Source: Aurantibacillus circumpalustris
GTDB lineage: Bacteria > Bacteroidota > Bacteroidia > B-17B0 > Aurantibacillaceae
Assembly: GCF_029625215.1 (NCBI RefSeq)
Contig: NZ_CP121197.1
Coordinates: forward strand, 4,216,001 to 4,280,000
DNA: 64,000 bases
Reading direction: 5' to 3'
Shown: positions 37,778-47,900 of the stretch, in pieces
How the letters are laid out: every line of letters begins with the position of its first letter
Numbering within the stretch: position 1 is the stretch's first letter
Notes under the pieces: generated by a model
Seen by the model: the letters and a program-made list of their open reading frames with translations, nothing else
What the model was told of the DNA's origin: nothing
Databases searched by the model: none
Position numbers and translations under genes: made by a program

Positions 37778-40700
37778 TTATAAATCTTTTTTCTTATACA
37801 AATTACTGTGTACCAAAGAATCGGATTTACTTACAAGCCTTACAATTTTGCTATACAACAATTTCTCATCAACTGGTTTTGAGATATAATCAGTCACGCC
37901 TAACTTTTTGCATTTTTCATCATCCATTGAAGTAACATCTGCTGTAAGAGCAATTATCGGGATGTTTGAATGCATTTCCTTACGGATATGTTCGGTTGCT
38001 TCAAAGCCATTCATTTCGGGCATTTGCAGATCCATTAAAACAACATCGTAGACATTCTTTTTGAGCAGGTCGATAGCGAGTTTACCATTACTTACAATAT
38101 CAAATTCAAATCCAAAATCTGTTAGAATCAACTTAATTAAAAGTTGGTTTAGAGCAATATCTTCGGCAACCAAAACCTTTATTGTTTTTAGCAGAGTATC
38201 TTTTGTTAAGGTTTCTGTTTCGTTTGTTTTAAACTCCGTACTTAAACCTAGCTTTTCAAAATCGAGAACAAAGCTAAAGGAAGATCCTTCGCCGACCACG
38301 CTATTTAATGCGATTGTTCCGCCTTGTAGCTCGACCAATTGTTTTACTATAGCAAGCCCCAAGCCTGATCCGCCATATGACCTAGAAGTTTCTCTTGAAG
38401 CTTGTTCAAAGCTATTAAATACATTTTTTAACTTGTTTTCAGGAATCCCTATACCTGTGTCTGCAATTGTAAATTCAATGTTTGTGTTTTTTTCATCTTC
38501 TTTGATGAGGCGTATACTTATAATAATTTTTCCGGTATGCGTAAATTTAACCGCATTGCTCAAGAGGTTTAAAATTATTTGTCGTAAACGCAAGGGATCG
38601 CCAATTAAAATTTCGGGAATCGCGTCATCGTACTCCTTAATCAGTTCTAAGTTTTTTTCCAGAATCTTAATTTCAAACAAATGAAGTATTGCAGTAATAG
38701 AGTGTGAAAGATTAAATGGTATCTGCTCAAAAGTCATTTTTCCTGCATCTACTTTAGCAATGTCAAGAATGTCGTTTATGAGTATTATCAAAGAATCACC
38801 AGAAAGTTTAATCGCATTGATGTATTCCTTCTGAGAGTCATTAAGTTGTGTTTTTAAAACTACATTCGTAAAGCCAATAATTGCATTCATTGGCGTTCTG
38901 ATTTCATGGCTCATATTTGAAAGAAACTGTTGTTTGGCCTTTACGGCATTCTCTGCAATTTCTGTTTTATGTTCTGCATTATTTTTCGCCTGTATCAACT
39001 CACAATTAATTTTCTCGATCTTTTTCATGGCCTTTTTTTCCACTTCGAGTTTTACTTCCAGTACTTTCTTTTCCTTCTGTCTGAGATCAAAAGCCAATTT
39101 CTTTATTTGTGTAACGTCTGAAATAGTAAGAACAATGAGCTCTTCATTATTACTTTGTTGCACAATGCCATGAGCGTTAAGCAGCAAAGTCTTTTTTCCT
39201 GAAACGGGTAAATTAAGCTCAGCTTCAAAATCTTGAAAAGGTTTATTCTTTAAGATAACATTATCGAGTAGTTCACGCAGGCGTGGAATATTCCATTGGC
39301 GATTATTTAAACTAAAGAGCGATACTCCGGTACTTTTTTCTTCAGTAATTTTAAATAGTGCGCAAAATGATTTATTAGCTGACTTAACGCGCATATCCTT
39401 ATCAATAATAAGCATGGGCTCATGAATGGTAGAAAGAATTATTTCATAATAATTATAAAGTTCTTCCACTTCTAGAATTCGTGCCTGAAGCTCTTGGTTG
39501 GTAGTTATCAGCTCTTCATTTGTAGACTCTATTTCTTCCTTTGACGTTTCAAGCTCTTCATTGAGACTTTGCAATTCCTCATTGCTCGAAACAATTTCTT
39601 CGTTAGCACTTTGTAGTTCTTCATTGGCGGCCTCCTGATCATGGGTGATAGTGGCCATATCGAGACGAGAAGCTGCTATTTCCTCTTCGAGTTTTTTTAT
39701 TCTTCTGTCTCTTGCTAGTGAATTGTTTTTCGTGTCTTTAATTGAATTCTCAGACAATTGACTACTTTGTTGTCCAGTAAAAATAATAATCAACAGCTCT
39801 TCTTCACCTTCCATTATCAGTGGAGATACTTCAAGATTAACGATACGCAGGGCCACTCCTGCTTTATCACGGTTCACTTCAATGCCGGTTTTATTCACCG
39901 TTTGTTTTGTTTTAATGGCGTGGTGTATAGCATTCCGCAACTCAAACGTTATTTCCGGATGTACCATTTTTAAAACATTTAAGCTGGCTCTTCCGGTAGA
40001 ATTCTGAAGGTATAGTGCTGTCTGGCCTCGAAACTGAAGAATATCAAGATCGTGATTAATAACTATACTAGCCGGCACATAGTTTGAAAGCAGAATCAAA
40101 TCGAATGCGTTACCAAGACTTCCCAAAGCAGCAGAACCTATTTTTTGAGAACGAATAGATTGGTGCATCACCCTTACTATCGTATTTTTTTGTTGAATGC
40201 GGGGTAAAACATTTGTCGTGCTGCGTGTACTGGAATCTTTTTTACGGATATATATTTTAATTTTTTTATCGGGGGATGCAGTAAAAAGTTGTGTTGACGA
40301 ACCAATGGTTTCTGATTTACCAAGCATCAAAAAGCCCTTATCATTAAGCGCATAATGAAATGTGGAAATTGCTTTTTTCTGTGCCGTGGTATCCAGATAT
40401 ATGAGCAGGTTGCGGCAACTGATAAAATCTACGCGCGAAAAAGGAGGATCGCGTAAAATATTGTGAGGCGCAAAAATACAAACATCGCGGAGTGATTTGA
40501 TGACGCGGTATTTATCCCGCGATTTTGTAAAGAAATGCTGGAGGCGTTTTGATGAAACATTTTTAAGCTGGTGAACCGAGTATTCTCCTATGCGTGCCTG
40601 ATTAATAGCGTCTGTACTTAAATCAGAGGCAAAAATCTGGAAAGGGATCTTATTGACTTTAGTGTCTTGAATCTCAAATAATAACATAGCGAAACTGTAC

Positions 40701-41809
40701 ACTTCCTCTCCAGTGGCGCAAGCCGCTACCCAAATACGCAGCGACTCACCCTGCTTTTTACTTTTGAGAAGCTTTGGAAAAATAATATTTTTTAAACGCA
40801 CAAACGCATCCGGATCTCTAAAAAACTCAGTTACATTAATGAGTAAATCTGCATAAAGCAAATCCGTTTCATCTTTTTTTTGTTTCAGTATTTCTGAATA
40901 CTGTTTTAAATCTGTTATTTTTAGGATCAACATCCGCCTTAAAATGCGTCGTTTGATTGTATTCATTTTGTAGCGACTAAAATCAACCTGTTTGTTTTTA
41001 TCCAAGAGTTGCATAATCACTTTCAAATAAGGATCTCTATTATCTATTTCATCTTCTGGAGCAAGCTTTCCTCCCTTTCGCGTAATTAATGGATGCTTGC
41101 TCATCCAATTAAGCTTAGTTGCAATTTGTTTAGGTGATAAAACAAAATCCACAATACCCTCGGCTATGGCTGATTCTGGCATACTGCTGAATTTTGCAGT
41201 TTCATTCTGGGCAAAAATTATTCCGCCCGCTTCCTTTATTTGTTTAAGTCCTAATGTACCATCGTGGCCACTGCCCGAAAGCACAATACCGATCACATTG
41301 TCTTTATGCGTTTCAGCCAAGGAGGAGAAAAGCACGTCAATCGAGAGAATAAACGATTTGTTTTGTCGAGGGAGTAATTTTATGTGACCGTCTGTAACCT
41401 CAATTCCTTTGTTATAAGGCATTATGTATACATTGTTTGGTTCCATCTTATCCATATCTTCCACATCCTGAACTTTCATAATAGTAGTTTTGGATAAAAG
41501 AGAAGACAACATGCTTTTGTGATCTGGGCTAAGATGTTGTACATAAATGAATGCCATACCCGTATTCGGCGACAGGTTCTTTAAAAACTCAGTAATCGCT
41601 TCCAGACCACCAGCAGAGGCACCAATAGCCACTATCGTAAATGCATTTGGCTCTGCCTGACTTTTTTCTACGCTAGATGTTTTCTGTAATTGATCCTTAC
41701 GGAGCTTAGCCTCTTTTTTTGGAATAGCGGCAACTTTTGAATGGATGCTTTTGTTTAAGACAGATTTTTTCTTGCCTTTTTTTAGTGATGGTTTCATTTT
41801 CATTGACAT
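37778..41809 (-). CDS. CheB-CheR-PAS hybrid histidine kinase with receiver
   Basis: 1343 aa, cytoplasmic. A basic leader precedes a CheB methylesterase domain (about 50-240) with the catalytic Ser in GASAGG, His in VQHLSPDH and Asp in GSGHDGTLG. A CheR methyltransferase domain (about 265-520) has the SAM motif WVAACATGEEVYS. A coiled coil rich in ELQS/NEE heptads (about 690-770) leads to a PAS domain (about 780-890). The kinase has H968 in SHEIRTPMN, and a terminal receiver has D1260 in LMDLQMPEMNG. The start is set at ATG 41809 because the -7 box (41864-41871) overlaps the longer frame; ATGs at 41803 and 41797 are also possible. Such fusions occur in stress signalling; no chemotaxis genes adjoin it. 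Confidence 0.92.
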   Translation of the reverse strand: MSMKMKPSLKKGKKKSVLNKSIHSKVAAIPKKEAKLRKDQLQKTSSVEKSQAEPNAFTIVAIGASAGGLEAITEFLKNLSPNTGMAFIYVQHLSPDHKSMLSSLLSKTTIMKVQDVEDMDKMEPNNVYIMPYNKGIEVTDGHIKLLPRQNKSFILSIDVLFSSLAETHKDNVIGIVLSGSGHDGTLGLKQIKEAGGIIFAQNETAKFSSMPESAIAEGIVDFVLSPKQIATKLNWMSKHPLITRKGGKLAPEDEIDNRDPYLKVIMQLLDKNKQVDFSRYKMNTIKRRILRRMLILKITDLKQYSEILKQKKDETDLLYADLLINVTEFFRDPDAFVRLKNIIFPKLLKSKKQGESLRIWVAACATGEEVYSFAMLLFEIQDTKVNKIPFQIFASDLSTDAINQARIGEYSVHQLKNVSSKRLQHFFTKSRDKYRVIKSLRDVCIFAPHNILRDPPFSRVDFISCRNLLIYLDTTAQKKAISTFHYALNDKGFLMLGKSETIGSSTQLFTASPDKKIKIYIRKKDSSTRSTTNVLPRIQQKNTIVRVMHQSIRSQKIGSAALGSLGNAFDLILLSNYVPASIVINHDLDILQFRGQTALYLQNSTGRASLNVLKMVHPEITFELRNAIHHAIKTKQTVNKTGIEVNRDKAGVALRIVNLEVSPLIMEGEEELLIIIFTGQQSSQLSENSIKDTKNNSLARDRRIKKLEEEIAASRLDMATITHDQEAANEELQSANEEIVSSNEELQSLNEELETSKEEIESTNEELITTNQELQARILEVEELYNYYEIILSTIHEPMLIIDKDMRVKSANKSFCALFKITEEKSTGVSLFSLNNRQWNIPRLRELLDNVILKNKPFQDFEAELNLPVSGKKTLLLNAHGIVQQSNNEELIVLTISDVTQIKKLAFDLRQKEKKVLEVKLEVEKKAMKKIEKINCELIQAKNNAEHKTEIAENAVKAKQQFLSNMSHEIRTPMNAIIGFTNVVLKTQLNDSQKEYINAIKLSGDSLIILINDILDIAKVDAGKMTFEQIPFNLSHSITAILHLFEIKILEKNLELIKEYDDAIPEILIGDPLRLRQIILNLLSNAVKFTHTGKIIISIRLIKEDEKNTNIEFTIADTGIGIPENKLKNVFNSFEQASRETSRSYGGSGLGLAIVKQLVELQGGTIALNSVVGEGSSFSFVLDFEKLGLSTEFKTNETETLTKDTLLKTIKVLVAEDIALNQLLIKLILTDFGFEFDIVSNGKLAIDLLKKNVYDVVLMDLQMPEMNGFEATEHIRKEMHSNIPIIALTADVTSMDDEKCKKLGVTDYISKPVDEKLLYSKIVRLVSKSDSLVHSNLYKKKDL

Positions 41810-41863
41810 TAGTTTGTGAAAACTACACCGAACACCTTTATCATTTAAGCATTCTAATGTAAA

Positions 41864-41871
41864 CAAAGGTA
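41864..41871 (-). promoter_or_regulatory. -7 box of CheB-CheR kinase gene
   Basis: TACCTTTG on the minus strand (TAnnTTTG), about 55 bp before the preferred start. The composite stress element is absent here. Confidence 0.5.
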
Positions 41872-42020
41872 ACCTTAAATACGAGAAAGAGTCGTTTATT
41901 CAAGAACTTAATGGAAATATAATGTTGCGTTATTTACTACAATTCGTGGCCAGAATCATATCTTTTGCGAAAGGCACTATAATCAAGCGACTGGAAGGTT
42001 TTTTGATAAAATAACAAAGT

Positions 42021-42083
42021 GATAATTATACAACAAATTCCTAAGATTATGTAACACTTAAGATCTTGCAAAAATCATCTTTG
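42021..42083 (+). promoter_or_regulatory. Weak composite stress element (LEA14-like operon)
   Basis: TATGTAA (42048-42054), 24 nt, CTTTG (42079-42083) keep the geometry. The upstream box (42021-42033, GATAATTATACAA) is poorly conserved. The LEA14-like ATG is 27 nt downstream of CTTTG, the same leader length as the strong copies. Confidence 0.45.
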
Positions 42084-42109
42084 TTGGTTGGAAATTTATT
42101 CAGCTGAAA

Positions 42110-42976
42110 ATGAAAAAAATTAAGCGTATAATTAGCATTGTCTTTATCATATTAGTAATTGCATCTTGTCTGGGATATGTTTTTCGAAGTAAGTTATCAA
42201 CTCCCTTTATACCAACGGTAGAACAAACAGGTGACATACTTATCTCAGTAGAAAGAGATACCTCCTTTGTTACTGCAAGTTTTATAGTAACAAACCAGTT
42301 TTTTCTTAAAATAGAAATAGACACTCTACTATACAAAGTAGCTCTGCTCAACAAAACCTATTTGCAAAATAAAAAATCGCTTGGAATAAAACTACCCGCA
42401 TATGGAAGCGACACCGTTGATTTTTCTCTAAAAATTCCATACGTTGCTATTTTGAAAGATTTAAAAACTGAACGCAAAAAAGGTGACAGTATTGGCTATT
42501 CCGTTGACATTGATCTTGGATACTCTACAATTTTTGGCGCAGCGAAAATCCCGATTAAAAAATCGGCGAAAATAAAAATTCCACAGCCTCCTGAGTTAAA
42601 AATCGAACAAATAAAATGGAAAAAGATTCGCTTAAAATATATACAAGCAATTGCTAGAGTTAAAATAATCAATTACAGCGTTGTTAATCTCTCCGTCCAG
42701 GATATTCGTTACACGATGGACATTTCAAAACAGGGATCTTTACAAGGAACTTACAAAAAAGCTATATCTATTAGACCTTTTGGAACAACGTTTATTGATC
42801 TACCCATAGAAATTGAAATAAAAAACATTGGAAATACTTTGTTTAAAATACTTGTCGATAAAGATACTTATGATTACACGTTAGCACTAGAAGCTACACT
42901 TGAATCTACTATTCCTTTAGAAGAATCATTTCACCTCAAGCTCACAAAGAGTGGAAAAATAGAATTAAAAAAATGA
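42110..42976 (+). CDS. LEA14-like (WHy domain) protein
   Basis: 288 aa. The N-terminal hydrophobic segment (about 4-23) contains IASC, so it is either a lipoprotein signal or a membrane anchor. Two LEA14/WHy-like beta domains follow (about 45-160 and 170-285). The first shows the FIVTNQFFLKIEIDTLLYKV strand pair and the alternating pattern typical of plant LEA-2 proteins. WHy proteins are associated with desiccation and cold tolerance. It overlaps the lipoprotein gene by 4 bp (ATGA). Upstream is a weaker copy of the composite stress element, which suits the predicted role. Confidence 0.75.
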   Translation: MKKIKRIISIVFIILVIASCLGYVFRSKLSTPFIPTVEQTGDILISVERDTSFVTASFIVTNQFFLKIEIDTLLYKVALLNKTYLQNKKSLGIKLPAYGSDTVDFSLKIPYVAILKDLKTERKKGDSIGYSVDIDLGYSTIFGAAKIPIKKSAKIKIPQPPELKIEQIKWKKIRLKYIQAIARVKIINYSVVNLSVQDIRYTMDISKQGSLQGTYKKAISIRPFGTTFIDLPIEIEIKNIGNTLFKILVDKDTYDYTLALEATLESTIPLEESFHLKLTKSGKIELKK

Positions 42977-43419
42977 AAAATCAGCTACTAAAAATTCCTT
43001 TTATCCTTCTTCTCCTAAGTTCCTGTATTGTAAGGTCACCAAAATATACCACCCTCGAAAAAGTACTAGCCATTGAATTGGGAATGTCGAAAACAGCTGT
43101 AGACAATATACTTGGCATTCAGCCTTACGATTTAAAAACACGTAACGACACATGCACTACTTTTTTATATGTGTACCGTTTAACCGATCGCAGAACCTTT
43201 GCGTTTAATACCAAGCCTGTGAACGGCAAAAAAGTTATTGGTGACTACGTAAAAGTAGCCATTGCCTACTCGCTTGAAGACAAAGTGATCAGCATAGAAT
43301 CCTGCAGTCAGTGTTCGGACAACCTTGAGCGCACCAAAAAAATTGATTTTGGCAAAGTGCTGGTTTTTGTAACCGTAACCTTGCCGGTGCTACTCATCTA
43401 TTTTGGATTAAAACAATAA
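42973..43419 (+). CDS. Small lipoprotein, BamE/SmpA-like N-terminal fold
   Basis: 148 aa. Lipoprotein signal with lipobox LLSSC (Cys about residue 18). The segment KVLAIELGMSKTAVDNILGIQPYDL recalls the helix pair of the BamE/SmpA fold, followed by strands (TTFLYVYRLTDRR). A C-terminal hydrophobic stretch (about 128-145) may be a membrane helix, which is odd for an outer-membrane lipoprotein. It is translationally coupled to the LEA14-like gene. Specific function unknown. Confidence 0.7.
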   Translation: MKNQLLKIPFILLLLSSCIVRSPKYTTLEKVLAIELGMSKTAVDNILGIQPYDLKTRNDTCTTFLYVYRLTDRRTFAFNTKPVNGKKVIGDYVKVAIAYSLEDKVISIESCSQCSDNLERTKKIDFGKVLVFVTVTLPVLLIYFGLKQ

Positions 43420-43573
43420 TTATACCGATGTAACAAAATAGATTGTCCAATTTTCAATTGCACCGTCATTTTGAATAATCGGTACCTACCTCCCGATTAT
43501 TATCGAATCTGTGTCTAGATAAAAAGATACAAATAAGACGCTAGCCCTTTTAGTGAGAGGGTTCTGGTGGTCT

Positions 43574-43880
43574 GGCCTTATAAAATTTTACGAGACAAAT
43601 CTTCAGCAATTTAAAAAGAGTTCTCGAAAAGTTTGCAGTAGTCAAACACGCATTGGTTATTGAAGGCTTTTCGAGAAAGGAAACGGCATTTGCGATGAGA
43701 GCGTGGGCACTTTGCTGTCTCGGCTTAATAGCGTAAATGACGGCCGAGACATGATCAAAGGGCCCGGCAAAGCTCCGGTGGAGCTTTGAGCGAGCATTTA
43801 GGTTTAAGCTTGCTGCAGATTTTCCGCAAAATTTTATGAAGCCTTGAATTTTTGTTTCTTTTTTTCAAGAAAAAAGAAAG
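43574..43880. repeat. Dispersed structured non-coding repeat, copy 1
   Basis: About 307 bp, matched by 55172-55555. Blocks identical in both copies: 43688-43726 (39 bp) and 43742-43801 (60 bp). Internal hairpins: TTCTCGAAAAG with CTTTTCGAGAA, CTGTCTCGGC with GCCGAGACA, and AAAGCTCC with GGAGCTTT. It ends in a palindrome TTTCTTTTTT/AAAAAAGAAA that can act as a terminator. No open frame is conserved between the copies. It may be a structured RNA or a non-autonomous mobile element. Confidence 0.75.
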
Positions 43881-44050
43881 TCAAAGGTCTTGGTACTAAA
43901 GAGACTCAAGGGCTCTTCAAGTGCCTTAACTTGACGCCAATTCGATAGTTATCGGGATACATCACACCGGCCAGCGTACTGAAAGATAATTTTGATTAGA
44001 CTAAATTATTTTTCAAATTGGTATTAAGGTTGCATCCTATTTGTTTGCAT

Positions 44051-44114
44051 GTGAACTATGTAATTTATTCCTCGGATTCTGTAATACTTTTCGACACGCT
44101 TGTGCGCAACTTTG
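44051..44114 (+). promoter_or_regulatory. Composite stress element, copy 4 (hydrophilin-like gene)
   Basis: GTGAACTATGTAA (44051-44063), 14 nt, TCTGTAA (44078-44084), 25 nt, CTTTG (44110-44114). The ATG at 44143 is 28 nt downstream. Confidence 0.78.
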
Positions 44115-44142
44115 TTCTTCAATCTTTACTAAACTATAAAAC

Positions 44143-44334
44143 ATGAAAACAGAAAAAAATCAGAACAACCAGCCAAATCAGAACAAGTCAGGTAACCCTT
44201 TAAACCAAAAACCGGAAAAGGACGGAAACAAAAAGGAAATCAATCCTAAAAATCCAACTGCTAACCAAGACAAAAATGGCAGCAAGAATTCCGAAAAAAA
44301 GGAAACTGACGGAAACAAAAAAGACAAAAAGTAA
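44143..44334 (+). CDS. 63-aa Asn/Lys-rich hydrophilin-like protein
   Basis: Composed almost only of Asn, Lys, Gln, Glu, Gly, Pro, Asp, Ser and Thr (MKTEKNQNNQPNQNKSG onward), with no hydrophobic core and no cysteine. It must be intrinsically disordered. This composition is that of hydrophilins, which protect macromolecules during drying or freezing, but similar compositions also occur in unrelated small proteins. It carries a full composite stress element at the normal distance and a hairpin terminator at 44353-44388, so it is a genuine single-gene unit. Antisense frames over it are shadows. Confidence 0.7.
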   Translation: MKTEKNQNNQPNQNKSGNPLNQKPEKDGNKKEINPKNPTANQDKNGSKNSEKKETDGNKKDKK

Positions 44335-44352
44335 AATCCTTGAACCCTTTCT

Positions 44353-44388
44353 GCAAATCTCTGCTCTAGCGGGGGGTTTGCTTTTTTT
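44353..44388 (+). terminator. Hairpin terminator of hydrophilin-like gene
   Basis: GCAAA and TTTGC close an imperfect GC-rich stem (CTC with GGG) followed by seven T. Confidence 0.55.
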
Positions 44389-44391
44389 ATA

Positions 44392-44899
44392 GATAGTAAA
44401 CCAAGACCAAAAAAACGATCCATGTCGCAAACAGTGTTCAAAGACCACTCTGGCTTAAATTATTCGTTTGAAAAAACAAATGACTCAACACTATTGGAAA
44501 TAAAACTTTTTAGCTAATGCATTACCTTATCTAAAAGTGCCTTTCTAACAACCTTTATAAAAACCCTGTTTACAAAAAGACGTCACCTCACTGTACAGCA
44601 GTTCCGTATTGGCTTACAAGGCTTGTATATCTTCACACTCTTTTCCGGAGCTTTTTAATAGAGATTTACTATGAGAGTTTAATTATTGCGTAGTGCACAA
44701 AATTAATCGCATAATAATTAAACTAATATTAAAATCCTATAAATATAATTCCGCTCAAAAAATCAAGAAAGAATTAAATACATTATTTCTTTTGCTTGTT
44801 CAAGAAATGAATAATCTTAGTTTAATAAAATAAATGTAGCCTCTGAACCACTACTGCAACACGTTTCAGCTGAAACCACTTTCTATTAAGTTAAAATAC
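44392..44899. other. Gene-free stretch before DUF3494 type B gene
   Basis: About 510 bp, AT-rich, with no convincing gene. A 31-codon frame at 44422-44517 lacks support. No repeat was recognised. The composite stress element begins right after it. Confidence 0.35.
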
Positions 44900-44963
44900 G
44901 TGACTTCTGCAACTCTTTAATTTAATTCTGTAACACTAACTCATACTTCACAAGATACCTTTG
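44900..44963 (+). promoter_or_regulatory. Composite stress element, copy 5 (DUF3494 type B gene)
   Basis: GTGACTTCTGCAA (44900-44912, the most diverged first box), 14 nt, TCTGTAA (44927-44933), 25 nt, CTTTG (44959-44963) in a perfect -7 box TACCTTTG. The ATG at 45000 is 36 nt further on. Confidence 0.72.
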
Positions 44964-44999
44964 AGTATGAAAATGAATTCGATAATAAACTTGACTGAA

Positions 45000-47900
45000 A
45001 TGAAAAATAAATTACTTATTGCGCTAATAGTGGCTTTACTTTTTTTAATCCCAGCTATAAATTACGGACAAGCGCCAAACCTTGGTACTTCCGCAAATTT
45101 CGCACTCTTTACCTCTATTGGTGCAGTTACAAATGTTGGAACTTCTCATGTTACCGGCAATGTAGGATCAAACGTTGGTCCAAGCACTGGTTTTGGAAAT
45201 GTGAATGGTAACATGCTTAATAACAACGGTGCAACTGCACTGTGTGCAGCCGATCTATTGACGGCTTATAACCAACTTAATACAACTGTACCAGGATTTT
45301 TTCCCGCATCGCCTCTAGGAAATGGCGCCGTGTTAACTGCCGGCGTTTATTCGTTATCAGGAAATTCTATATTAAGCAACACACTTATATTAAATGCACA
45401 AGGAAACCCTTCTGCTGTTTTTATATTTTTAATTAGTGGTACATTTTCTTCAAACTCAAATGCAGTAATTACATTAAGTAATAGCGCTCAGGCGTGTAAT
45501 GTGTTTTGGAAAGTGGAAGGAGCCGTTGGTTTGTCTTCTGGAACAAGTTTTAAAGGAACCATCATCGCGAACAACGCAGCAATCAGCATGAGTTCAAGTG
45601 TGACATTAGAAGGTCGCGCACTTTCTACTACCGGAGCTGTTTCCGTTAATAATGTTTTAGTATACACTCCTCTGGGTTGTAACGCGGCAATATTAAATGG
45701 TCCAGCTGCACCAGCACTGGCCTCAGCGGCCTGTTATGCAATCTTCTCAGCAAACGGTGCTGTAACAAATGTTGGAGTAACAACAGTAACAGGTGATATT
45801 GGCAGCAATAATGGACTAACAACTGGTTACAATCCTTTGTTTGTTTTGGGCGCAATTCATCCTATCCCCGATCTTTCTACCGCTCAATGTTCTGTGGATT
45901 TAGGAAATGTTTATACCTATTTAAATACGCTGCCAAATGATATACTATTATTATATCCAGCTCAATTCGGAAATAACCTTGTACTTACACCACATACATA
46001 TTTAATGAATGGTGCCGTAACGCTTACAGACTCTCTTTATTTAAATGCACAAGGAAATGCGAACGCTGTATTTGTAATTCAAGTTAATGGTGCTTTTTCT
46101 ACAAGTGTTAATTCTAAAATCATCTTAATTAATGGTACACAAGCAAAAAATGTATTTTGGAAAATTGATGGAGCGCTCAGCATAAATGGCAACTCCATTT
46201 CAAAAGGAACTTTTATCGTAAATAATGCAGCCATTATTTTAGCTACAGGTGTAAATCTTAATGGCAGGATACTCACTACAACCGGGGCATTAAGCACGTT
46301 TGCATCAACGGTAAATATTCCACCGTCAGTTGGAATCTCCGGTGCCTCAACAGATCAAACTGTTTGTGCCGGAAGTTCGGTAGTTTTCTCAGTATCATCA
46401 ACCGGTGGAACTTCCTATCAATGGAGAAAAGGAACCACAAACTTACTTAATGGTGGAAATATCTCAGGAGCAACTTCTGCCACCTTAACACTAAATCCTG
46501 TAAATGTTCTAGATGCTGCAAGCGACTATAACCTTGTAATCGGAGGCGGTTGTGCCGGAGATTATACTACTACAAATATTTCATTAGTAGTTAATCCTTC
46601 TGCAACCATAACAACAAGTATTCCTAATCAAACTGTTTGTATTGGAAGTCCAGTCACATTTTCTGTTTCAGTTGCAAGTGCACTCACATACCAATGGAGA
46701 AAAGGAACCACCAACTTAATAAATGGTGGAGCTATTTCTGGAGCTACAACAGCTACATTAACCATTAATCCAGTGGCAGCTTTGGATGCTGCCAATAACT
46801 ACAATCTTATTATTACAGGCGCTTGTGGAAGTAATTACACATCAACAAATATTTCTTTAGCTGTAAACAACTCACCTTCTATTAATAATCCTATTAATGA
46901 TCAAATTATCTGTAATGGCAGCGGAGCTAGTTTTTCAGTAGCACCAAACGCTACAGGGTATACCTATCAATGGAGAAACGGAACAGTGAATTTAGTAAAT
47001 GGTGCAAATATATCCGGTGCAAATTCAGCTACCTTGGTAATTAATCCCGCTAGCATAAGCGACACTTCTTCCTACTACAACGTTATTATCAGTGGATTAT
47101 GCACGACAAACTTTACATCTGCCAATGTTTCCTTATCAATTGCTGCATCACCTACAATTGCAGCAGCCATAAGTAATCAAACTGTGTGTGCTGGAAATTC
47201 AGCTGACTTCATTGCCAATGTCTCGGGAACAGGTCTTACCTACCAATGGAGAAATGGATCAATTAACTTAATCAACGGCGGAAATATTTCGGGCGCAAAC
47301 ACGGCGACGCTTATAATTAACCCAGTTACTGTTGCAGATTCTTCTTCTTTCTACAACGTTATTATTAGCGGCCCATGTTTACCGAATTACACATCTACAA
47401 ACATTTCTTTAGTGCTTACTTCGTCTCCAGTTATTTTGGTTTCAGCCATTGATCAAACTGTTTGTGTAGGAAGTCCTGCAGGATTTTCTGTTTCCGCATC
47501 AGGATCAGGATATACCTATCAGTGGAGAAATGGAACAGTAAATTTAAACAACAGTACTAGTGTTTCAGGAGCAACTTCAGCAACTTTAAACATAAATCCT
47601 ACCATTATTAGCGATGCTTCCGCAAACTACAATCTTATCGTGAGTGGATCCTGCGCAACAAATTATACTTCTGCAAATGTTTCTTTAGTGTTAAATTCTG
47701 CACAAAATCCAATAGTTAGTTCTAATTTTTCTGTATGCGTTGGCAAACCAATAGCTTTAACAACTCAAAGTGTTTCTGGTGCAACGTACACCTGGACAGG
47801 TCCAAGTAGTTACTCAACGAATGTTCAAAATCCTACTATTATTTCTGCATTAATATCAAATGCAGGTACTTACACTTTAGAAATAACTGCTAATAATTGC

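Noticed and set aside
38061-38684. 207-aa frame antisense to the CheB-CheR kinase
   Set aside because: Lies wholly opposite conserved kinase/receiver coding sequence; Ser/Phe-rich shadow translation.
44422-44517. 31-codon frame after the hydrophilin-like gene
   Set aside because: Begins after the terminator, has no promoter or recognisable family; likely chance.
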